Shown here: piece after piece, positions 1 to 5,505 of the stretch | Layout of the letters: the number at the start of each line of letters is the position of its first letter | Position numbering within the stretch: position 1 is the stretch's first letter | Source: Chloroflexota bacterium | GTDB lineage: Bacteria > Chloroflexota > Dormibacteria > CF-121 | Assembly (NCBI GenBank): GCA_005880605.1 | Contig: VBIS01000146.1 | Coordinates: 1-5,654 of the forward strand | DNA length: 5,654 nucleotides | Direction of reading: 5' to 3' | The notes under the pieces: generated by a model | The model's input: only the letters and a program-made list of their open reading frames with translations | Told to the model about the DNA's origin: nothing | The model's database searches: none | Made by a program: the position numbers and the translations under genes

Positions 1-772
1 CGCGGCTCTCGTCCCATGAGCTGTTCATCAGCGGATAGGCCTGCACGGCTTTGACCACGCCGGCAATGAAGTAGGGGAGAGGGGTCATCGGTTGGCCGCT
101 TGCCTTCCGCTGCTCGCGCGCGGCCATCAGGTTGGTGGCATCGAAGACGGCGAACTCGGCGAATTGCGGAATGGTGGAAACGGACCGGACCATCTGACGG
201 GCGATCGCCTTGCGGATTCCCACCACGCTGATGCGTCGCTCCCCATCAGTGGAGGGGGCTGCCGCCAGTGTTGATGACGCCGCCGTGGGTGAAGGGGCCG
301 CTGCGTCGACGTCGGCTCTCGTGATCCGCCCGCCCGGCCCGCTACCGGTGACCTGCGCCAGGTCCACGCCCTTTTCTTTTGCGAGCTGGCGCACGAACGG
401 CGCGGCTCGGACATCGGCGCTGCTCTCGGTGACCGCGGGCGCGCCTCGTGCTTTTCGTCGAATGCCGGACTCCGGAGCTCCGGGACCATAGCCGACCAGC
501 GTGCCCGGCGTCGCCTCGGCCGGAGCCGCGTCGGCCGCGGCGATGGTGACGAGCGCCGCGCCGACGGCAACCGAGTCGCCCGGTCGAGCATGAAGTTTCT
601 GAATTCTTCCCGCGTACGGCGACGGGATCACCACGACCGCTTTGGCTGTTTCGACATCGCAGAGCGGGGTGTTGACTTCCACCGTCGTCCCCTCTTCGAC
701 CCGCCAGGCCACCAACTGAGCCTCGGTCAGACCCTCGCCGAGGTCCGGCAGGCGGAAGGTCTGGTCAGCCAT
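1..772 (-). CDS. bkdC: Dihydrolipoamide acyltransferase (E2) of branched-chain 2-oxoacid dehydrogenase, 3' end cut off by window
   Basis: I translated this frame by hand; 257 residues are visible before the edge. E2 takes the acyl group from E1 on a lipoyl-lysine arm and passes it to CoA in the cytoplasm. Residues 1-78 form a lipoyl domain opening MADQTFRLPDLGEGLTEA, with the lipoylated lysine at K44 in DVETAKAVV. An Ala/Pro-rich linker (about 79-120) contains LVGYG. A peripheral subunit-binding domain covers about 122-157 (RAAPFVRQLAKEKGV, then GSGPGGRITRADV). A second linker leads to the acyltransferase domain from about 179; its active-site HxxxD region lies beyond the window. ETAKA, rather than the more general ETDKA, and LVGYG are what I recall from actinobacterial BkdC proteins, so I prefer branched-chain E2 over pyruvate E2. 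The ATG at 772 lies 8 bases inside the E1 beta gene (shared ATGGCTGA). I see no clear Shine-Dalgarno, so translation is probably coupled. Confidence 0.93.
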   Translation of the reverse strand, partial: MADQTFRLPDLGEGLTEAQLVAWRVEEGTTVEVNTPLCDVETAKAVVVIPSPYAGRIQKLHARPGDSVAVGAALVTIAAADAAPAEATPGTLVGYGPGAPESGIRRKARGAPAVTESSADVRAAPFVRQLAKEKGVDLAQVTGSGPGGRITRADVDAAAPSPTAASSTLAAAPSTDGERRISVVGIRKAIARQMVRSVSTIPQFAEFAVFDATNLMAAREQRKASGQPMTPLPYFIAGVVKAVQAYPLMNSSWDESR

Positions 773-1736
773 AGGCCAGCGCGGCGTCCGCGGCCTGCAG
801 GATGCGGTCGACGTCGGGCAGGTAGAGTTTTTCGTAGCGCGCCGGGGGATAGGGCACATTCAGCCCGCCAACGCGCCCGACCGGCGCCTCGAGGAGGTCG
901 AAGGCGTCATGGCTGATGCGGGCGGCGACCTCCGCGCCGAAGCCGCAAAAGACGGGCGCCTCGTGCACCACCACGGCGCGGTGGGTCTTGCGCACCGAGG
1001 CCATGACCGTGTCCATATCCAGGGGCGACAGGCTGCGAAGATCGATGACCTCGAGTGAGATCTGCTCTTGCGAGGCTGTCTTGGCGGCTTGCAGAGCGAT
1101 GCTGACCGTCGGCCCGTAGGCGATCACCGAAACGCCCGAGCCTTCATGCGCGACGCGCGCCTTGCCGATCGGCACGCGAGCGGCGGGGTCGATTTCTTCT
1201 TTGAGGTAGTAGCGGGCTTTGGGCTCGAAGAAGACCACTGGATCGGGGTCGTCGATCGCGGTTTGCAACAAGGCGTAGGCATCGGCCGGTGTCGCCGGCG
1301 TGACGACTTTCAGCCCGGCGGTATGGGCGAAGTAGGCCTCCGGACTTTCCGAATGGTGCTCAACGGCGCCGATATTGCCGCCGAAGGGGACGCGAATCGT
1401 GATCGGCAACGAGATACCCGATCGGTTTCGATACTTGGCGACGTGGCTGACGATCTGCTCAAACGCCGGATAGATGAAGCCATCGAACTGGATTTCCGGC
1501 ACCGGCCGAAAGCCTCGGAGCGCCAGGCCGACGGCGATCCCGATGATGGCCGACTCCGCCAGCGGCGTGTCGAAGACGCGTTCCTCGCCGAAGGCCTTTT
1601 GCAAACCGTCCGTGATCCGAAAGACGCCGCCCAGCGCCCCCACGTCCTCGCCAAAGATCAGGACGTTCTCGTCGCGGGTCAGCGCATCCCGAAGCGAGAG
1701 GTTGATGGCCTTCGCCATCGTCACCGCTTCCGTCAA
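765..1736 (-). CDS. bkdB: 2-oxoisovalerate dehydrogenase E1 subunit beta
   Basis: This is a full-length 323-residue E1 beta, the usual size. With E1 alpha it forms the heterotetramer that decarboxylates branched-chain 2-oxoacids and acylates the lipoyl arm of E2. Visible family signatures are the N-terminal block with NVLIFGEDVG (24-33), the TPP-contacting glutamate E61 in FDTPLAESAIIG, EIQFDGFIYPAFEQI (81-95) in the pyrimidine-binding domain, and VEHHSESPEAYFAHTAGLKVV (125-145) with the conserved His128. The transketolase C-terminal domain runs from about 195 to the end (IDLRSLSPLD 231-240, PYPPARYEKLYLPD 295-308). I chose the TTG at 1736 because GGAGG lies four bases upstream and the TTG overlaps the E1 alpha stop (TTGA). 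In-frame GTG (1724) and ATG (1718) are alternatives; the ATG would remove only six residues. The subunit is shared in sequence with pyruvate and acetoin dehydrogenases; the branched-chain call rests mainly on its neighbours. Confidence 0.95.
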   Translation of the reverse strand: MTEAVTMAKAINLSLRDALTRDENVLIFGEDVGALGGVFRITDGLQKAFGEERVFDTPLAESAIIGIAVGLALRGFRPVPEIQFDGFIYPAFEQIVSHVAKYRNRSGISLPITIRVPFGGNIGAVEHHSESPEAYFAHTAGLKVVTPATPADAYALLQTAIDDPDPVVFFEPKARYYLKEEIDPAARVPIGKARVAHEGSGVSVIAYGPTVSIALQAAKTASQEQISLEVIDLRSLSPLDMDTVMASVRKTHRAVVVHEAPVFCGFGAEVAARISHDAFDLLEAPVGRVGGLNVPYPPARYEKLYLPDVDRILQAADAALAYG

Positions 1737-2818
1737 CTGTCCTCCAGCGAGGCTTCGAACTCCTCGCGCTCCTGAACGAAGGACGCCGGCGGGTTCGCAT
1801 AGACGCGGCCGAAGATCGCCTCACCGGGGGGCGGGGCAGGTAGGGCAGTCAGCCGCGCGCGCATCGCCTGGGCCGCGGACTCCGCCTCCGCCGCCATGGC
1901 CGCGATCAGGCCATCGTCGATGACTCCCTGGGCCTTGAGCCACACCTGGTAGCGAGTAATCGGGTCTCTTAAGCCCCATGGCTCCAGGTCGCTGTCGAGC
2001 CGGTAGCGGGTGGGATCGTCGGAACTCGTGTGCGCGCCCATCCGGTACGTGACGGCTTCGATCAGGTAAGGCCCCTCGCCCTGCCGGGCACGCGTCGCCG
2101 CCGCCCGGACCGCGGCGTAGACGCCCAGAACGTCGTTGCCGTCGATCCGGATCCCGGGAAAGCCATAGCCCTTGGCACGGTCGACGATGGAGCCGGCGGT
2201 CTGCTTCGACAGTGGGACCGAGATCGCCCAGTGGTTGTTCTGACAGAGGAAGACGACGGGCGACTTGAAGACGCCGGCGAAATTCATGGCCTCGTGCCAG
2301 TCGCCCTCCGAGGTGGCACCATCTCCGAAGGTGGAGAGGACCACCTCGTCACTGTGCCTCAGGCGGCACCCCATGGCAAACCCGACGGCGTGGGGGACCT
2401 GGGTCGCCACCGGAATGGCGAGCGGGGCGAAGTGATATTTGTTTGGATCCCACGGTCCGTGCGAAAGCCCACGGAACAGCGTTAGCATGTCGGCGGGGTC
2501 GACCCCGCGGACCATCGCCATGCCGAACTCGCGATAGCTGGGAAAGACCCAATCCTCCGTCCGTAGGGCCGTGATGGCGCCGACGTGGATCGCCTCTTGC
2601 CCCAGGTACTGGCCCCAGAGACCCAGCTCGCCCTGACGCTGGAGGTTCAGCGCTTCCTGATCGGCACGGCGAATCAGCACCATATTTCGGTACAGATCAC
2701 GCAGCGCCGCAGCGTCGAGGCCAAGGCGGCTCCTCGCTTCAGGCGTCAGCTCGCCGGTCGGCGAAAACAAGGGCCGCACCGGGTCGTCTGCTGCGACGAC
2801 TCGAACCACCTCCGCCAT
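1733..2818 (-). CDS. bkdA: 2-oxoisovalerate dehydrogenase E1 subunit alpha
   Basis: This is a full-length, 361-residue TPP-dependent E1 alpha. It binds thiamine diphosphate and Mg2+ and carries out the decarboxylation of branched-chain 2-oxoacids from Val, Leu and Ile breakdown. The TPP motif begins at GDGATSEGDWHEA (165-177) and ends at NN (194-195). Other conserved blocks are LNLQRQGELGLWGQYLGQEA (57-76), FPSYREFG (92-99), IPVATQVPHAVG (135-146) and the active-site loop YRMGAHTSSDDPTRYR (258-273) with His263. The position matching the phosphorylated Ser292 of mammalian E1 alpha appears to be Thr264, so kinase control as in mitochondria is not expected. The loop and the LQRQGELG block closely resemble the Mycobacterium tuberculosis Rv2497c (BkdA) protein as I recall it. 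It is first gene of the operon; the ATG at 2818 has a -10-like box ending seven bases upstream and no Shine-Dalgarno, suggesting leaderless translation. Confidence 0.95.
   Translation of the reverse strand: MAEVVRVVAADDPVRPLFSPTGELTPEARSRLGLDAAALRDLYRNMVLIRRADQEALNLQRQGELGLWGQYLGQEAIHVGAITALRTEDWVFPSYREFGMAMVRGVDPADMLTLFRGLSHGPWDPNKYHFAPLAIPVATQVPHAVGFAMGCRLRHSDEVVLSTFGDGATSEGDWHEAMNFAGVFKSPVVFLCQNNHWAISVPLSKQTAGSIVDRAKGYGFPGIRIDGNDVLGVYAAVRAAATRARQGEGPYLIEAVTYRMGAHTSSDDPTRYRLDSDLEPWGLRDPITRYQVWLKAQGVIDDGLIAAMAAEAESAAQAMRARLTALPAPPPGEAIFGRVYANPPASFVQEREEFEASLEDS
1741..1745 (-). promoter_or_regulatory. Shine-Dalgarno site deciding the TTG start of E1 beta
   Basis: GGAGG reads on the minus strand inside the last codons of E1 alpha, four bases before the TTG at 1736. 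Spacing to the alternative GTG (16) and ATG (22) starts is too long for normal initiation, so this site favours the TTG. It is the clearest ribosome binding site I see in the window. Confidence 0.7.
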
Positions 2819-2825
2819 TGCCGGA

Positions 2826-2831
2826 ATTATC
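2826..2831 (-). promoter_or_regulatory. Candidate -10 box of the bkd operon (leaderless transcript)
   Basis: GATAAT on the minus strand differs at one position from TATAAT. Seven bases separate it from the ATG at 2818, placing the expected transcription start at or next to the A of the start codon. The corresponding -35 region (about 2849-2854, GCGTCT) is a poor match to TTGACA. The call rests on the -10 match, its spacing and the lack of a ribosome binding site. Confidence 0.45.
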
Positions 2832-2857
2832 GTATCCGGTCGTAGGCCAGACGCGGC

Positions 2858-2863
2858 TATACT
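2858..2863 (+). promoter_or_regulatory. Candidate -10 box of the rnhC-MFS operon (near-leaderless transcript)
   Basis: TATACT is one base from TATAAT and ends ten bases before the GTG at 2874, predicting a leader of about 0-5 bases. The -35 region at about 2835-2840 (TCCGGT) is weak. It lies in the same 55-base gap as the divergent bkd -10 box, so the two RNA polymerase footprints would overlap. Confidence 0.45.
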
Positions 2864-2873
2864 GCGGACCGTC

Positions 2874-3854
2874 GTGGCCGGGCAGCGCGAAGTACGTCCA
2901 ACCGCGACCTTTTCCGTGTCGAAGGCTGATCAGCCGAGTCTCCGAGAACAATTGCGCCGCGTTGCCGCAGCTGAGCCCCCGCCGGGTCCGTACGAATCCT
3001 GGCGCGTGAAGCTATCGGACGGAACGAGCCAGGCGGTGGCGATCATGTACCAATCCGGCAAGCTCGTGATCTCCGGACACGCGCCTGCATTTGACCAGGG
3101 GGTGGCCATCGTGGAGGCGGTTGGGAAACCGCTTGCCAAAAAGCCGGCGCGACCAACATCCGCGCCGGCCGAGCCGCCGCCGGAGAACGATCCCCACATC
3201 GGGACGGACGAAGCCGGGAAGGGTGACTTCTTTGGGCCGTTAGTGACGGCCGGCGTCTTTGTGGATGAGCGGGTCGCAAAGCTGCTGCGGGCGCTGAACG
3301 TCCGGGACAGCAAGACCGTCGGCGACCGCGAATTGCGGGTCCTCGCAGGCAACATTCGCGACGTGGTCGAGGAGCAAAAGCGGGCGGTGATCGTGCTCGC
3401 CCCCAAACGCTACAACGAGCTCTACGGGCAGATGCGAAGCGAGGGGAAGAACCTCAACACGCTGCTGGCCTGGACCCACACGCGGGTGATCGAAGACCTG
3501 ATCCGTCATGGGCTCCAGCCCAAGTTCATCCTCAGCGATCAATTTGGTGATAAGCGGTACATCGAGAGCCGTTTGCTGGTCGACACCCGTCTCAGCGGTG
3601 TTCCGGTGATCCAGATGCATCGAGCCGAGGCCGACGTCGCGGTCGCCGCGGCTTCGATCCTGGCCCGCGACGGTTTCCTGCGCTGGCTCGAGCAGGCTGG
3701 GAAAGCGCTGGGGCTGACCATCCCCAAGGGGGCATCGCCCAAGGTGATCGAGACCGGCCGAGTGCTGGCGGCGCGGCTTGGAACGGAAGCGCTGAAGGAG
3801 TACGCGAAGGTCTCCTTCAAAACGATGGAGAAGGTCCTGGCGAAGACGCCGTGA
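2874..3854 (+). CDS. rnhC: Ribonuclease HIII
   Basis: This 326-residue protein has the size and two-part layout of RNase HIII, which cuts the RNA strand of RNA-DNA hybrids such as R-loops and lagging-strand primers. Residues of about 10-85 resemble the TBP-like substrate-binding domain (WRVKLSDG 43-50, MYQSGKLVISG 58-68). A Pro/Ala/Lys-rich linker (about 86-106) follows. The catalytic domain opens with IGTDEAGKGDFFGPLVTAG (109-127), then VRDSKTVGDREL (143-154), LNTLLAWTH (194-202), ILSDQFGD (219-226) and AEADVAVAAASILARD (251-266). The likely metal-binding carboxylates are D112, E113, D222 and D254. The DEAGKGDFFGP block is the HIII form rather than the HII form. The GTG at 2874 is the furthest-upstream supported start and fits the -10 box; a second in-frame GTG at 2916 is possible. 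No Shine-Dalgarno is obvious. The stop overlaps the next gene's start, so the two genes are probably co-transcribed. Confidence 0.93.
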   Translation: MAGQREVRPTATFSVSKADQPSLREQLRRVAAAEPPPGPYESWRVKLSDGTSQAVAIMYQSGKLVISGHAPAFDQGVAIVEAVGKPLAKKPARPTSAPAEPPPENDPHIGTDEAGKGDFFGPLVTAGVFVDERVAKLLRALNVRDSKTVGDRELRVLAGNIRDVVEEQKRAVIVLAPKRYNELYGQMRSEGKNLNTLLAWTHTRVIEDLIRHGLQPKFILSDQFGDKRYIESRLLVDTRLSGVPVIQMHRAEADVAVAAASILARDGFLRWLEQAGKALGLTIPKGASPKVIETGRVLAARLGTEALKEYAKVSFKTMEKVLAKTP

Positions 3855-5131
3855 CCTACCGCGAGCTGTTTCGAATCCCGAGCTTTCCTCGGCTCGCGAC
3901 GGGCGTCCTGCTGGCGCGCACCGCCAGCCAGATGATGTTGCTCACCCTGGTGCTCTTCGTGCTGCAGCGGTTTCACTCGCCATCGCTGGCCGGCATCACG
4001 GTCTTTCTATCGATCGCTCCGGGCGTCGCGCTGAGCCCGATCGCCGGCGCCTTGCTCGACCGCCACGGACGGGTTCGGCTGATCACGCTGGATTACCTCG
4101 TGGGGACCGTGACGCTGGCGTTGATCGCCGGCCTCGACTTCGGCGGCCAGCTTACGCCCTGGGTCCTGTTGCCCATCGTTGCGGTTAGCTCCCTGACCTG
4201 CGCCCAGAGCAACAGCGGAGCACGCTCCCTTATCCCGTTGATCGTCCCCAAGCCCCCCTGGGACCGCGCGAACGCTCTGGACAGCATTGCCTACGCGCTG
4301 ACGATGGGCGTTGGGCCCGCGTCGGCCGGCGCGCTGACAGCCTGGGCTGGTCCACGGCTGGCCCTGATCGTCACCGCCGCCGTCTTCCTGCTCGCGGCGG
4401 CGCTGATCATTCGACTTCCGGAGCCGATCGCTGCGAACCGGTCACGCGCTGTCCTGGCCGAGGCCTGGGCCGGTCTCACCTACGTGCTGATCCGCAATCC
4501 GGCGCTGCGAGGGATCGCCCTGGTCGTGTCCATCATGAATCTGGGCTACGGCGTCCTCCTGGTGGCGTTACCAGTCATGGTGCTGCAGCGACTTCACGGC
4601 GGCCCCGCCCTGGTGGGCACGCTATGGGCCGTCTTCGGCCTCGCCTCCATCCCGTCGGCGCTGGTCGCCGGGCGGATCAGTAGCGAGGGACGCGAACGCC
4701 TTGTCATGGTGTTCTGCGACGTGGTCGCCGGCCTCGGGGTCGCCGTGCTCGCCTTCGCCGGCAATGTCTGGCTGGTGGCCGCGGTGATGCTGATCGCCGG
4801 GCTATCGAACGGCCCCTTCGATGTCAGCATGTTCTCGATGCGCCAGCGGCGGACGGACCCCGCCTGGTATGGCCGCGCCTTTGCCGTCTCCATGGGGCTC
4901 AACTGGGCTGGCCAGCCGATTGGCTCGGCAATTTCCGGTCCGGTGATCCACCTCGGCTTGACTGTCACCTTCCTGGTCGCCGCCGCCTTCATGCTGGTTG
5001 CGGCCGGCCTGGTGCGGTGGGTTATTCCCGTGGAGCCTGCGGGTACAATACCCACCGAGTCCGCCAGGCAGTCGCGGCGGGATCGTCCCGTCGAGGAAAG
5101 TCCGAGCTCCGCAGAGCAGGGTGCCGGATAA
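3851..5131 (+). CDS. Major facilitator superfamily transporter, probable drug/siderophore-type exporter
   Basis: This 426-residue membrane protein has about twelve hydrophobic segments (roughly 15-38, 48-70, 80-97, 103-120, 145-165, 168-188, 221-243, 253-274, 287-303, 305-322, 343-367, 372-392). A loop at 66-78 (GALLDRHGRVRLI) matches MFS motif A between helices 2 and 3. Length and pattern fit the EntS/MFS_3-like proton-driven exporter group; the substrate cannot be told from sequence. The short N-terminal opening (YRELFRIPSFPRLATG) is typical of these exporters. The GTG at 3851 overlaps the rnhC stop as GTGA, which sets the start and implies coupling; no strong Shine-Dalgarno is visible. The hydrophilic tail from residue 403 to 426 (ESARQSRRDR onward) is encoded entirely within the rnpB RNA gene, and the rnpB -10 box falls in codons 398-400. 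The tail is polar and low in complexity, so it is probably dispensable. Confidence 0.88.
   Translation: MTYRELFRIPSFPRLATGVLLARTASQMMLLTLVLFVLQRFHSPSLAGITVFLSIAPGVALSPIAGALLDRHGRVRLITLDYLVGTVTLALIAGLDFGGQLTPWVLLPIVAVSSLTCAQSNSGARSLIPLIVPKPPWDRANALDSIAYALTMGVGPASAGALTAWAGPRLALIVTAAVFLLAAALIIRLPEPIAANRSRAVLAEAWAGLTYVLIRNPALRGIALVVSIMNLGYGVLLVALPVMVLQRLHGGPALVGTLWAVFGLASIPSALVAGRISSEGRERLVMVFCDVVAGLGVAVLAFAGNVWLVAAVMLIAGLSNGPFDVSMFSMRQRRTDPAWYGRAFAVSMGLNWAGQPIGSAISGPVIHLGLTVTFLVAAAFMLVAAGLVRWVIPVEPAGTIPTESARQSRRDRPVEESPSSAEQGAG
5041..5053. repeat. Short inverted repeat over the rnpB -10 box
   Basis: GGGTA and TACCC are perfect 5-base arms around CAA, overlapping TACAAT. It could be an operator, or a coincidence of a GC-rich sequence around a -10 box. 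It also encodes part of the exporter tail, so it is not free of coding constraint. Confidence 0.35.
5044..5049 (+). promoter_or_regulatory. Promoter -10 box of rnpB, inside the MFS gene
   Basis: TACAAT is one base from the consensus, and its last base lies seven bases before G5057, the first base of RNase P helix P1. That is ideal spacing for a transcription start at the mature 5' end. A weak -35 (TTATTC, 5022-5027, 16-base spacer) precedes it. The -10 box is centred in a perfect inverted repeat, GGGTA CAA TACCC (5041-5053). Confidence 0.6.
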
Positions 5132-5431
5132 CGTCCGGTCGGGGTGACCCGAAGGAGAGTGCCACAGAAAAGACACAGCCGTCGCGCAAGTGGCGGCGAA
5201 GGTGAAATGGTGCGGGTAAGAGCCCACCAGCAGCCGGGAGACCGGCTGGCTCGGTAAACCCCACCCGGAGCAAGACCGAATAGGAGGACGATACGGCTGG
5301 CTCGGCCGGTCCTCGGGTTAGGTCGCTAGAGTCGCCGGGTAACCGGCGACGAAGACGGATGACTGCCGCCCCACGGCGCGCCGGCTCAGCCGGCTGAAGC
5401 GGGGAACAGAACTCGGCTTATCGGCGGACTC
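5057..5431 (+). ncRNA. rnpB: RNase P RNA, bacterial type A
   Basis: This is the catalytic RNA of ribonuclease P, which matures tRNA 5' ends. All the conserved blocks are present in order: GAGGAAAGTCCGAGCTCC (5093-5110), GGGTGCCGG (5119-5127), GCCACAGAAAAGACA (5161-5175), GGTGAAATGGTGCGG (5201-5215) with GTAAGAGCCCACC (5216-5228), CGGTAAACCCCACCCGGAGC (5252-5271), GATGACTGCC (5358-5367) and ACAGAACTCGGCTTA (5406-5420). The ends are set by helix P1: GAGTCCGCC (5057-5065) pairs perfectly with GGCGGACTC (5423-5431). P2 is GGCAGTC (5067-5073) with GACTGCC (5361-5367), P3 is a CGGGA/TCCCG hairpin near 5078-5090, and P4 forms between 5098-5106 and 5412-5419. GGGTTAGG near 5315-5322 is the likely L15 loop that binds tRNA CCA. 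A P19 hairpin lies at 5369-5404. The first 75 bases overlap the MFS gene in the same strand. The exact mature ends may differ by a few bases. Confidence 0.97.
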
Positions 5432-5440
5432 ACTTTCTTC

Positions 5441-5466
5441 GTAACCAACTCGTCGCACGGGACGTA
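5441..5466 (+). promoter_or_regulatory. Possible ECF-type promoter for the sigma factor gene
   Basis: GTAAC (5441-5445) and CGTA (5463-5466) are 17 bases apart, roughly the layout of promoters read by ECF sigma factors (an AAC-containing -35 and a CGT-containing -10). ECF genes are often self-activated. The motifs are short and could occur by chance. A competing housekeeping-type -10, TATGGT at 5491-5496, would give a near-leaderless transcript. Confidence 0.25.
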
Positions 5467-5479
5467 AACCAAACGTCCC
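5459..5479. repeat. Inverted repeat between rnpB and the sigma factor gene
   Basis: GGGACGT (5459-5465) and ACGTCCC (5473-5479) form a perfect 7-base stem around a 7-base A/C-rich loop. No T run follows, so it is not a standard intrinsic terminator. It could end rnpB transcripts with help from Rho, sit in the sigma factor leader as an RNA hairpin, or be an operator for the sigma gene. Confidence 0.5.
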
Positions 5480-5505
5480 CGAGCCGACTCTATGGTTTCG
5501 TGATC

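Noticed and set aside
127..591. 154-codon minus-strand frame within the E2 region
   Set aside because: It is a shifted frame of the E2 gene. The true frame from 772 gives continuous lipoyl, subunit-binding and acyltransferase sequence.
1068..1775. 235-codon open frame antisense to the bkd E1 beta gene
   Set aside because: It lies opposite a clearly conserved gene, its translation is rich in Arg/Asp/Gly with no recognisable domain, and long antisense frames are expected at high GC.
4594..5055. 153-codon minus-strand frame opposite the MFS gene
   Set aside because: The product is Arg/Thr/Ala-rich without any family signature, and it lies entirely opposite a good membrane-protein gene.
5022..5273. 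Minus-strand frames of 83 and 141 codons crossing the rnpB region
   Set aside because: They are antisense to a strongly conserved structural RNA and have no start signals or recognisable domains.
5432..5440. T-rich stretch CTTTCTTC after helix P1 as an intrinsic terminator using P1 as stem
   Set aside because: P1 is a long-range helix closing the whole RNA, not a local hairpin, and the T run is interrupted.
5459..5490. Intrinsic terminator for rnpB
   Set aside because: The 7-base stem is good but the following bases (CGAGCCGACTC) contain no U tract, so I recorded it only as an inverted repeat.
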